A stretch of 41,391 nucleotides of DNA from an uncultured beta proteobacterium (GTDB lineage Bacteria; Pseudomonadota; Gammaproteobacteria; Burkholderiales; SG8-39): NCBI GenBank assembly GCA_903859155.1, contig CAIOLO010000006.1, positions 1 to 41,391 of the forward strand, read 5' to 3'. Every line of letters begins with the position of its first letter. Position 1 is the stretch's first letter. Positions 24,766 through 32,008 of this stretch are shown here, piece after piece. The notes beneath the pieces are model-generated. The model was not told the DNA's origin, searched no databases, and worked only from the letters and a program-made list of their open reading frames with translations. The translations under genes and the position numbers were made by a program.

Positions 24766-25593
24766 CTTCGTAATCCACCGTTTGTCATCTTAACGAAAAT
24801 AGCCTCAATCCGGTCTACAGCCAAGGTGGTCTTAACAATTCTAAACAAACCTGTAGCGCACGCAGAGATTTTGGTAAATTCTGGCGCTTGACAGAAAGAG
24901 TTATGCACCAATACCGTAAAAATCCTGTGTTGATGCTGATCTCCGCCATTCATCCTGCGATGAATGACCTAACCTGCTAAATTTAAACAATAAAAAACAA
25001 TGAATATAAAACTCGCATTGCAAAATAATCCTTTCGGCTAAGGCAGTTACCTTGCCTTCGCGGCGATATCCACACACTTATCCACAGAAATTGTTATCAA
25101 TTTGTAATCCTCAATAAATTGAGGTCCTTATGTCATCAAATTCAATTATTTTTGAACCTTGACAGGTCCACAAATATTTGCTGACGTCAAGATATGGTGA
25201 CCAAAAAAAGCTTGCCTCACTTCATACCCATCGCATTTTCCTTGGAAAATCCATGGGTTTGTCCTGGCGCGGTCGGTGGAGCTCAGGTGATGGTCCGTAC
25301 TTGCCGGTGACTCGGCCAAGCACAACGGCAGTTGCATATCCGCCGGTTGGGAGTTACGCGGCCAGGACATCAATCGAGATGCTCCGGAGGGGGAGGGTGC
25401 CGGTATGTGCCCTGCGTTGCATAGCGAAAGGGGGGGGGCATACACCCATCCATCGAATCCGAGCGGTTTTTATGCGGCGTCGGGGACACTCTATCTGATG
25501 GGCCGAAATCCCTGATCACGACTTCCGCAAGCAACCTGGAACGCGGTTTCACTTCCTTCTTTCGTATTAACTCATATGTAGTAACATTTGCGT
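24766..25593. other. AT-rich gene-poor segment with DnaA-box-like sites
   Basis: This 828-base stretch has no convincing gene. Its first half is much richer in A and T than the surroundings, notably 24970-25030 and 25080-25160. It contains the perfect DnaA box TTATCCACA (25078-25086), a one-mismatch copy ATATCCACA (25066-25074) and TTATGCACC (24901-24909). An 11-mer ACAAATATTTG at 25170-25180 also occurs at 24037 in the Phd operator. It may be a remnant of a mobile replicon or simply relaxed intergenic DNA. Confidence 0.45.
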
Positions 25594-25598
25594 ATGAG
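25571..25598. promoter_or_regulatory. Inverted repeat at the brnT start
   Basis: CTCATA (25571-25576) and TATGAG (25593-25598) are exact inverted arms, the second one covering the brnT start codon. BrnA is known to repress its operon with BrnT, so this is a candidate operator, though the arms are short. Confidence 0.4.
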
Positions 25599-25887
25599 GA
25601 TCTGCTTTGAGTGGGATACAGCCAAGGCGGTCGCCAATCTGCGCAAGCATGGGGTCAGCTTCGATCTTGCCAGCCTTGCTTTTGCCGATCCCTTCGCCCT
25701 GATAGCGCAGGATCGGTTTGAGGGTGGCGAGTATCGCTGGCAGACCTTGGGGTTGGTGGAGGGGTGTCTGCTGCTCCTGGTGGCGCATACCGTCACGGAT
25801 GCCGATGGTACCGAGGTTGTGCGCATCATTTCGGCACGAAAGGCTACACGCAAAGAGAGGCAACGCTATGACCACGAAAACCGCTAA
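25594..25887 (+). CDS. brnT: BrnT-family ribonuclease toxin
   Basis: 97 residues. It has the family N-terminus FEWDTAKAVANLRKHGVSFD and the C-terminal ISARKATRKERQRYDHE with conserved basic residues. BrnT has a RelE-like fold and cuts RNA. The toxin gene comes first and overlaps brnA by 20 bases, the usual order for this module. Start ATG 25594 is chosen over a TTG two codons upstream. Confidence 0.92.
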   Translation: MRICFEWDTAKAVANLRKHGVSFDLASLAFADPFALIAQDRFEGGEYRWQTLGLVEGCLLLLVAHTVTDADGTEVVRIISARKATRKERQRYDHENR

Positions 25888-26182
25888 GCACCAAATCGAC
25901 CTCGCCAACTTGCCCAAGCTGACGGCCAAGTACAAGGCCGAGGTGGCTGCATTGTTGGAACGGCCGGATAGTGAGATCGACACCAGCGACATTCCACCGC
26001 TGACTGATGCATTCTGGAAGAACGCGGTGCGCAATCCGCTCTACAAGCCGACCAAGACCTCGACCACGGTGCGCGTCGATTCGGACGTGCTGTTATGGCT
26101 GAAGTCGAAGGGTAGTGGCTACCAGACGCGGATCAACGAGATTCTGCGCAAGGCAATGCTGAAGGAAATTACCAAGGCATGA
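25868..26182 (+). CDS. brnA: BrnA-family antitoxin
   Basis: 104 residues from ATG 25868, inside the brnT 3' end. The C-terminal part is a ribbon-helix-helix-like domain: TTVRVDSDVLLWLKSKG followed by YQTRINEILRKAM. The middle (DTSDIPPLTDAFWKNAVRNP) is the family's typical toxin-contacting region. It binds BrnT and DNA, and represses the operon. Confidence 0.92.
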   Translation: MTTKTAKHQIDLANLPKLTAKYKAEVAALLERPDSEIDTSDIPPLTDAFWKNAVRNPLYKPTKTSTTVRVDSDVLLWLKSKGSGYQTRINEILRKAMLKEITKA

Positions 26183-26250
26183 CGGGTCGGCGGCAGCGCC
26201 TTACCTTTGCCGCTATCCAGTAACGTATTCGGCTGCAATCGATGGGTTTG

Positions 26251-26300
26251 GACACCTCTACGTCATGATGTATCTTGATACATCATGGCGTAGAGGTGTC
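26251..26300. terminator. 50-base hairpin with 24-bp arms
   Basis: The arms 26251-26274 and 26277-26300 are complementary at 23 of 24 positions with a 2-base loop (TT); the one mismatch becomes a G-U pair in RNA. It lies between the converging brnTA operon and the decarboxylase-like gene. A terminator is the likely role, but the stem is far longer than usual and lacks a T-tract, so a mobile-element tip or cruciform is also possible. Confidence 0.5.
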
Positions 26301-26333
26301 ACCGCTTTTGAAGCGGCGCATAAGTTCCAGCCC

Positions 26334-27335
26334 TCAGCGCTTGGCTTCGTTCACCGGCACGAAAATCGAATTGATATCCAGCGGCGCCCGGATGATGTTC
26401 TGCTCGGCCAGGTAGCGGATCAGCGTCGAGATCGTGGCGCGGTTGGCCTCCAGACCGTAGGGCCAGGGGTCGTATCCGAACACTTCGTCGATTTCATCGA
26501 TTTCGGCGGTCATCCAGGGCAGCATGGAGCGCAGCGCGCCCAGGTGGCGCATGCGCTTGAGCGCCAGGTATTTGGATTCGCAGAAGGCGTCGTAGAGGCT
26601 TTGTGCGATGTGCGGATGCGCATCAAAAACCTCCCTGCGGATCGCCACCAGGTGCATGATCGGGAACACGCCTTTGCGCCGGTAGAGGTCCTTTTCCACT
26701 TCCTTGAAGTCTGGGAACAAGCGGACCACGTCGGGGTTGGTCCGGCGCGAATCCGGATTGTTGGTGCCGATCACGGCGTCGATGGCGCCTTCGCTGATCA
26801 GGTCGCTCAACGACTTGCCCGTATGGTTGACCTCGATATTCACCGGTTTCAGCAAGGGCAGCACGGTGGGATCGCCATGCGCGCCGGCCGAGTTGATCGC
26901 CCCCTGCAGCCACTTCACGCCGGAGAAATCCACGCCGTAGTCGTCCATCAGGTGGCCGCGCTGCCACACCGCCGCGGTCATGGTGTAGAGCGGCACGCCG
27001 ATGCGCTTGCCCTCCAGGTCCTTGGGCTTTTTGATCCCCGACTTGCGGTTGATCCAGATGGTGTTGTGGCGGAAGGTGCGCGAGGGAAACACCGGAAGCG
27101 CCACGAACGGGCACTGGTTGGCGTCCTTCCTCGCGATGAATTCGGAGCTCGACAATTCCGAGACATCGAACGCCTGTTCGCCCGCCATGCGGTCGAAGAT
27201 CTGGCGCGCCCACTCCATCGGAATGAATTCCAGATCCACGCCTTCGGGTTTGACTTCACCGGTATGCAGCGCCTGCATGCGGTCATAAAGACTGCACGCA
27301 AAGTTGATTTTTGTCTTTTCCATGTCTGCTTTCAC
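26334..27335 (-). CDS. 4,5-dihydroxyphthalate decarboxylase-like (Pht5-type, periplasmic-binding fold, cytoplasmic)
   Basis: 333 residues from GTG 27335, or 329 from ATG 27323. There is no signal peptide, although the fold is that of type 2 solute-binding proteins. The pattern KINFACSLYDRMQALHTGEV, FDVSELSSSEFIARK, FPSRTFRHNTIWIN, GKRIGVPLYTMTAAVWQRG and GVFPIMHLVAIRREV is typical of proteins annotated as 4,5-dihydroxyphthalate decarboxylase. Many such relatives act on unknown substrates. It follows the MetE-like gene in the same direction with 21 bases between, so the two are probably cotranscribed. A role in aromatic or hydroxy-acid catabolism is likely but the exact reaction is not settled. 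Confidence 0.8.
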   Translation of the reverse strand: MKADMEKTKINFACSLYDRMQALHTGEVKPEGVDLEFIPMEWARQIFDRMAGEQAFDVSELSSSEFIARKDANQCPFVALPVFPSRTFRHNTIWINRKSGIKKPKDLEGKRIGVPLYTMTAAVWQRGHLMDDYGVDFSGVKWLQGAINSAGAHGDPTVLPLLKPVNIEVNHTGKSLSDLISEGAIDAVIGTNNPDSRRTNPDVVRLFPDFKEVEKDLYRRKGVFPIMHLVAIRREVFDAHPHIAQSLYDAFCESKYLALKRMRHLGALRSMLPWMTAEIDEIDEVFGYDPWPYGLEANRATISTLIRYLAEQNIIRAPLDINSIFVPVNEAKR

Positions 27336-27356
27336 TTTCCGTTGCGTTGCAAAAAT

Positions 27357-28496
27357 TCATCGACCCCACAAGGTCCTGCTGGCGATGCGCGCGCCTTCGG
27401 CGAGCGCGTTCAGTTTGGCCCAGCAGATTTCCGCATGGCCGACGCGCGATCCGAGGCCGCAGTCGGTGCCGGCCATGATATTTTCGCGGCCCACCAGGTT
27501 CGCATAGCGCACCAGCCGCTGCGCCACCAGTTCCGGATGCTCGATCATGTCGGTCACATGTCCGACCACGCCGGGGATGAGGATGCGATCGGGGGGCAGT
27601 TTCACCTTTTCGAACACCGTCCACTCGTGCTCGTGGCGGGGATTCGAGGCTTCGATGGAGATCGCCTGCGCGCGCACCTTGAAAAATAAATCGATGAGCT
27701 CGGCCAGCGGCAGATCGTTGGTGTGCGGATTATGGTAGCTGCCCCAGCACACGTGGAAGATGACGCGCGCCGGATCGATGCCCTCGAGTGCCTTGTTGAG
27801 CGCGCTGATGCGCAGGTCGGCATAGGCGTGGTACTCGGCCACCGACATCTCGGGAAACATCTGCCAGCCATCGGCGAGGTCGGGGTTGTCGATGTGCAGG
27901 ATCAGCCCGGCATCGGTGATGGCCTTGTATTCGACGGCCATCACCGCGGCCAGTGCGAACACGAAATCCTCCTGGCTTTTGTAATACTCGTTCTGCATCC
28001 AGTGTTCGATGGTGCCCGGGGCCACCGCCATGATGACGCCCTCGGCGGCGCCGCTGCCGGGGATCGCCGCCTTGAGGTTTTCGATGTCGGTGCGCAACTG
28101 GTCGTGGCCGATGTATTGCAGCGGCCCGGTCACGAAGGACCAATCGCGCGTCAACGGCGACCTGCTGAAAAACCCGGGGAAATCGCGCCGGTCGCGGTCG
28201 TAGGGAAAGCGCGCCTTTTGCTGCGGCGCCGCCGCGCGCGATTCAAAGCCGGAAAAGCGCGAGCGGGTGTAGTACTGAAATCCCGATTTGGATTGTTCGC
28301 CGTCGTTGACCAGGTCGATGCCCAGCGAGCGCTGCTTGCCCACCATTTCACGAACCACGGTTTTCAGCCGCGCATCGAGTTTCGCTGCGTCATGGGGCTT
28401 CCCCGCATCGCGTGCGAGCACCAGTTCGCGCAATTCCGGGTCGCGTGGCAGCGTCCCCTGGTGGGTGGCGAGGATGCGTTCATTGCTTTTTTTCAT
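27357..28496 (-). CDS. MetE-like (cobalamin-independent methionine synthase C-terminal domain) protein
   Basis: 379 residues from ATG 28496, with GGAG 7 bases upstream; longer frames upstream are not supported. It corresponds to the catalytic half of MetE only. All four zinc ligands can be placed: His and Cys in IFHVCWGSYHNP, Glu in ISIEASNPRHEHEW, and Cys in MAGTDCGLGSR. The substrate loop region LHIDNPDLADGW is also typical. Short MetE-like proteins often work with corrinoid or other methyl donors, or in demethylation pathways, rather than standard methionine synthesis. Paired here with a decarboxylase-like gene, it may handle methyl groups from an aromatic or related compound; that is inference. 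Confidence 0.85.
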   Translation of the reverse strand: MKKSNERILATHQGTLPRDPELRELVLARDAGKPHDAAKLDARLKTVVREMVGKQRSLGIDLVNDGEQSKSGFQYYTRSRFSGFESRAAAPQQKARFPYDRDRRDFPGFFSRSPLTRDWSFVTGPLQYIGHDQLRTDIENLKAAIPGSGAAEGVIMAVAPGTIEHWMQNEYYKSQEDFVFALAAVMAVEYKAITDAGLILHIDNPDLADGWQMFPEMSVAEYHAYADLRISALNKALEGIDPARVIFHVCWGSYHNPHTNDLPLAELIDLFFKVRAQAISIEASNPRHEHEWTVFEKVKLPPDRILIPGVVGHVTDMIEHPELVAQRLVRYANLVGRENIMAGTDCGLGSRVGHAEICWAKLNALAEGARIASRTLWGR

Positions 28497-28797
28497 CGGG
28501 GAACTCCATATTCGTGCCGCTTGGCACGATGAGGGTCGATCAGAACATATCCGTGGCGGCAACGTCAACGCCGTTCGCAGCTGCGCTGAGAAAGGCGGCG
28601 TATAGCCGTAAAGTGTCGCGGTGCTGCCCTCGGGGCTCGCGCCATGGGGGCCGCGCCACCGGCCCGCAAAAAAATGCTCAATAAGAACCCGGCAGTAACA
28701 CGTTCGCGCCAAACAGTGCTTGCAAAAAATAAGCCGCGCGGCTAGCCTTTATCGCTGCATTGCAGCGGATTGAGCCGCTATTTGGAAGAAGGTGCAT
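28497..28797. other. Divergent intergenic region
   Basis: This 301-base gap lies between the MetE-like start and the HicB-like start. No gene is supported. It holds the palindrome at 28753 and presumably both promoters. Confidence 0.5.
28753..28767. promoter_or_regulatory. 15-bp palindrome upstream of the HicB-like gene
   Basis: CGCTGCA (28753-28759) and TGCAGCG (28761-28767) are exact inverted arms around one T, 31 bases before the start codon. It is a likely autorepression site for the module. Confidence 0.5.
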
Positions 28798-29022
28798 ATG
28801 GATAAACCATTTTACGTTCATGCGACATGGGATGAAGAGGCGCGTGTCTGGGTTGCCAGCAGCGACGATGTGCCCGGGTTGGCCACGGAAGCGGAGACGG
28901 CGGAAGAGTTGGTCCAGAAACTCAAGATTCTGATCCCGGAGTTGCTGCAACTGAACGGACTGTCACCCGCAGGTTCGATTTCGTTTGAGCTTCTCACTCG
29001 GCGATTCGAACTCGCGGCCTGA
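28798..29022 (+). CDS. HicB-like (DUF1902) antitoxin
   Basis: 74 residues from ATG 28798. The sequence FYVHATWDEEARVWVASSDD, with VPGLATEAETAEELVQKLK after it, matches the DUF1902/HicB partial RNase-H-like fold. There is no separate DNA-binding domain, so autorepression would need another part or partner. The stop overlaps the toxin start (TGATG). Confidence 0.8.
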   Translation: MDKPFYVHATWDEEARVWVASSDDVPGLATEAETAEELVQKLKILIPELLQLNGLSPAGSISFELLTRRFELAA

Positions 29023-29216
29023 TGGAGAGCGTCACACCGCAGCTGAAGCGACTGTTGCTTGCCGCAGGCTGCGAGTTTGTGCGGCACGGCAAGGGCGATC
29101 ACGAACTGTGGCGCAGCCCGATTACGCGGGTTCATTTCGTGGTTGACAGCAAGATAAAATCCCGCCACGCGGCCAACGCCGTGCTGCGCCAGGCGGGATT
29201 GCCAAAGCAGTTCTGA
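29022..29216 (+). CDS. HicA-like (YcfA family) mRNA interferase toxin
   Basis: 64 residues. LKRLLLAAGCEFVRHGKGDHELWR is split over helix 1 and the first strands and holds the conserved catalytic His after GKGD. The C-terminal KSRHAANAVLRQAGL helix is typical. HicA has a double-stranded-RNA-binding fold and cuts mRNA. Antitoxin-first order is the reverse of the E. coli hicAB arrangement. Module appears complete. Confidence 0.82.
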   Translation: MESVTPQLKRLLLAAGCEFVRHGKGDHELWRSPITRVHFVVDSKIKSRHAANAVLRQAGLPKQF

Positions 29217-29249
29217 ATCCACCTCCTGCCTTCGGCCGCCAGCGCCGGA

Positions 29250-29505
29250 AAGCCGGTTTCCGGAATTGCGGGTTTGATGCCCAAGGTGACCAGATAGCCG
29301 TCTTCAGCGAGTCGTCGCATAGCGGCGACCGCTGCCACACAACCCGCCGTGTCCTGGATGAGATGGTCCGCAGCGCCAGCATGGCCGCGTCTTCGCCAAA
29401 GCGCTCATTCACTGCAAATGCGGCGGCGATCGAGGGTGCGGTGTTGCGCCCGGTCGGTTCGAGCAGGTATTAGCCCTGCGTCGAGACGAGCGGCGGCAAT
29501 CCTGC
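29250..29505 (-). pseudogene. Decayed internal fragment of a mannose-1-phosphate guanylyltransferase gene (manC/cpsB/xanB type)
   Basis: Reading leftward, the fragment encodes AGLPPLVSTQG, an in-frame stop (TAA at 29472-29470), then YLLEPTGRNTAPSIAAAFAV and NERFGEDAAMLAL, a frameshift near 29370, then ADHLIQD and AMRRLAEDGYLVTLGIKPAI followed by PETGF. The order LLEP-GRNTAP, ADHLI, LVT-GI-P-PETGF is that of GDP-mannose pyrophosphorylases. Homology stops abruptly at both ends (29505 and 29250), so only about 85 codons remain. The fragment is wedged between two toxin-antitoxin modules, marking past insertion, deletion or recombination. Confidence 0.85.
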
Positions 29506-29542
29506 CGCGTGATAAGCTATTTGCCTGCGCTGAGGAAAGGTC

Positions 29543-29824
29543 ATGAGAATTTCTGAAGAATTGGCTAAGAGTGCGACTGCGATCATCACGCGCAGCTATG
29601 GCGATGGCGCGAAAGTCTGGCTTTTCGGCTCCCGTGCGAACGACGACAAGCGCGGCGGCGACGTGGATTTGTTTGTCGAAGCAAGCCCGGGCGACATCAT
29701 GGCGGCAATGCGGTGCAAGGCCGATCTTGCCGATCTGTTCGATCTCCAGGTGGATTTGATCGTAGGCGACGGCAGCGAGCCCATCCACAGGATAGCCAAA
29801 CAGACCGGGGTACGCCTCAAGTGA
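29543..29824 (+). CDS. Minimal nucleotidyltransferase (MntA-like) antitoxin
   Basis: 93 residues. The pol-beta signature FGSRANDDKRGGDVDLFVE gives GS-x9-DxD. A third acidic position follows in FDLQVDLIVGD. Small MNT proteins of this size are partners of HEPN ribonucleases; in Shewanella MntA inactivates HepT by adding AMP units to a Tyr. The stop overlaps the next start (GTGA), indicating coupling. GAGGAAAGG precedes ATG. This is a likely antitoxin for the downstream gene. Confidence 0.88.
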   Translation: MRISEELAKSATAIITRSYGDGAKVWLFGSRANDDKRGGDVDLFVEASPGDIMAAMRCKADLADLFDLQVDLIVGDGSEPIHRIAKQTGVRLK

Positions 29825-30303
29825 GCGAAAACCTGAAACTCGTCGGGAAGAAGCTTGACCACCTCGTTCGCATGCGCGCCTACCTCGACTATTCGACGCG
29901 CAAGATGCATGTGCCGCTTGAAAAGATGCGCAGCAAGGGGCTGCAAGCCCTGTCGCCGGAAGAGCACGAAACGATCGCCGCTTTTCGTACCCGGCTTGCG
30001 GATTTTCAGGAGCACCTTGGGAAAACCATGCGCAGCGTTGCGATCGAGGAGGAGGTCAACGTGGATCGCTTTGGCTCGGTCCTCGCTTTCATGGAGAAAA
30101 TGGGCGTCCTGGATGACACGGAGCTTTGGAAGGCCATCAGGGAGCTTCGCAACGACGTGCATCACGAATACGAAGACGACCCGGAGCGCCTGTTCCGTTT
30201 TTTCAACAGCCTGGTGACGCACGTTCCCGTCCTGCTGGCCATTCATGAGAGATTGAAGGCGTTCGTCTTGCGAACCTACGGTTCATCGATAAGCGTCGAG
30301 TAG
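29821..30303 (+). CDS. HEPN-domain toxin (HepT-like)
   Basis: 160 residues from GTG 29821, all helical. The motif RNDVHHEY at about residues 114-121 fits R-x4-H-x-Y, the RNase and AMPylation motif of HepT. At 160 residues it is longer than common HepT (about 130-140). It is translationally coupled to the MntA-like gene. Target RNA unknown. Confidence 0.85.
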   Translation: MSENLKLVGKKLDHLVRMRAYLDYSTRKMHVPLEKMRSKGLQALSPEEHETIAAFRTRLADFQEHLGKTMRSVAIEEEVNVDRFGSVLAFMEKMGVLDDTELWKAIRELRNDVHHEYEDDPERLFRFFNSLVTHVPVLLAIHERLKAFVLRTYGSSISVE

Positions 30304-30596
30304 GACCGGAAGGTCCGCGCATGCCCGCTGCCAGTGTGGGCGCGTACCCGTGGGTGGTCTCGTTTTTATGTGGTTGGCGCGTTGACTCTACAATGGGAAT
30401 ACGGGGGATCGGAGGGCATCGACATGCTCAGCCAGGACGGCCCCCTGCCCGGGTGCTGAAGGTCTTGCCGGCAAGCGCCTCGCCGAGGCCGCGGCGTTCG
30501 AGGAGCGGGGTGCGGCGGATTTAGTGGCGGTGGGATGATGGACGCTTTGCATTCAAAGGCCCATCAGTCCTTTCGCCTCCTGCGAGTTCAGGCCTG
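30304..30596. other. Intergenic region with a possible coding remnant
   Basis: No intact gene. Reading rightward, DMLSQDGPLPG ends in a stop at about 30457, and another frame nearby then reads GLAGKRLAEAAAFEERGAAD and LVAVG before a stop at about 30537. This could be a frameshifted relic, but I cannot name the family and chance is possible. Confidence 0.25.
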
Positions 30597-31565
30597 TTAT
30601 TCCTCGGCCTTGATGCCCATGCGCTTGACCGCGGCAACCCACATATCGCGCTCCTTCTTGAGCATCACGCCGAATTCCTCGGCGGTGCCGTAGCGCGGCA
30701 CCAGTCCCTGCGATTCAAGTCTGTCGGTCACGGCGGGAATTCTCATGTAGCGGTTGATCTCGCTGTTGAGCCGGTTGATGATGGCGGCAGGCGTGCCCAT
30801 GGGGGCTGCCACCATGAAGGAGGCATGCACCGCCGAAGCGGGGAAGCCCGCGTCGGTGACTGTCGGCACCCCGGGCAGCAAGGTGGTGGGATCGGAGACC
30901 GCCAGCGCGATCAGCTTGCCCGAGCGGATATGCGCGAGGACGGTGGGGATGTCCGAGTACATGAAGCTCAGATCGCCGGAGAGCAGATTCTGATACGCCT
31001 GCCCCAGTCCCTTGTAGGGGATGTGGGTGTAGCGCGCGCCGGTGGCATCCTCGAGCAGGCGCACACCGAGATTGGTGGTGCTGCCTTGCCCGGCCGAGCC
31101 GTAGGTGAGCTTGCCCGGGTCGCGTTTGCCTATGGCGACCAGTTCGGCAAGCGTCCTTGCCGGGATGCTCGGATGCACCACATAAATCAATGGACTGACT
31201 ACGCCCGGAGCGACCGGCGCGAAATCGCGCTCCGGGTTGTAGCGCAGGTTGGTGAACATGGCAGGGTTGATCACCAGTGCCGGGCTCGCCGATATCAGCA
31301 GGGTGTAGCCATCAGGGGCCGCTTTTGCCGCGATTTCCGCGCCCAGGATGGCGTTGCCGCCGGGCCGATTCTCAACGACGAACTGCTGCTTGAAAACGTC
31401 GCTCAGGGCGACGGCAATCGAACGCGAGTAAATATCGGTGCCGCCGCCGGGGGCCGAGGGCACGATGATGCGTACCGGTTTGGATGGCCATGAATCCTGG
31501 GCGACAACCGGTGCCGCGAGCAGGGCAAGTCCGAGCGCAGCAGTAAGCAGTGAAAATCCGTGCAT
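30597..31565 (-). CDS. Bug/TctC-family periplasmic solute receptor (5 of 6)
   Basis: 322 residues from ATG 31565, with GGAGG 7 bases upstream; a longer frame to 31616 lacks a ribosome site. The signal peptide ends at APVVAQD. The ligand loop is the canonical VPSAPGGGTDIYSR, followed by VENRPGGNAILGAEIAAKAAPDG, HIPYKGLGQAYQNLLSGDL and VPTVTDAGFPAS. No membrane components are nearby. The upstream region is AT-rich and then holds the octamer repeat. Confidence 0.93.
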   Translation of the reverse strand: MHGFSLLTAALGLALLAAPVVAQDSWPSKPVRIIVPSAPGGGTDIYSRSIAVALSDVFKQQFVVENRPGGNAILGAEIAAKAAPDGYTLLISASPALVINPAMFTNLRYNPERDFAPVAPGVVSPLIYVVHPSIPARTLAELVAIGKRDPGKLTYGSAGQGSTTNLGVRLLEDATGARYTHIPYKGLGQAYQNLLSGDLSFMYSDIPTVLAHIRSGKLIALAVSDPTTLLPGVPTVTDAGFPASAVHASFMVAAPMGTPAAIINRLNSEINRYMRIPAVTDRLESQGLVPRYGTAEEFGVMLKKERDMWVAAVKRMGIKAEE

Positions 31566-32008
31566 CGTACACCTCCGATAATATTTCAAATAAGGATCAA
31601 AAACACTAATAACCATACGTATTTACTGGAAAATAAAAAAATAAAGTCTATGATTTATACATAGAAGCCATCTGAGAATTGCCGTTTTCTCGGCTGTGCG
31701 GCTGTGCGGCTGTGCGGATGTGCGGATGTGCGGCTGTGCGGTTGTACGACTGTACGGCTGTGCGGCTGTGCGGCTGCTCTGCACCTGCTCGATCCGAGGG
31801 CCAGGCGGTTCCTGCCGCCGGCCTGCTGCCATGGGGGCGGCGATCAGGCGTGCCGCTTGCGGCAGCAGTTCCGGGCGTCCTGTATGCAAGGGTGGGAAGG
31901 TTGCCGTAGTTATGGGAATGGCTTTCATCATGGGGCGGTGGACAGCGCCGGTTCGGACTATACAATGCGCGTTTCCGGCGCGCTGCGCTACCCGGGGGAG
32001 GTTGAGGC
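31566..32008. other. Intergenic region holding an octamer tandem repeat
   Basis: This 443-base region separates divergent Bug and SGNH genes. The first 110 bases are AT-rich, then comes the octamer array at 31691-31776. Open frames across the array exist in several phases only because of the repeat and are not real genes. Confidence 0.6.
31691..31776. repeat. Octanucleotide tandem repeat, about 10.7 copies
   Basis: Units of 8 bases, consensus CGGCTGTG, run without gaps: three perfect units, two CGGATGTG, one perfect, CGGTTGTA, CGACTGTA, two perfect and a partial CGGCTG. Such arrays change length by slippage. It lies about 230 bases before the SGNH gene start, so length changes could affect promoter spacing rather than a reading frame. 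Confidence 0.9.

Noticed and set aside
24901-25086. Chromosomal oriC
   Set aside because: Only two good DnaA boxes and no dnaA, dnaN or gidA nearby; kept only as a possible replicon remnant.
25146-25498. Short open frames in the AT-rich segment
   Set aside because: No ribosome sites, no family similarity, and frames on both strands overlap.
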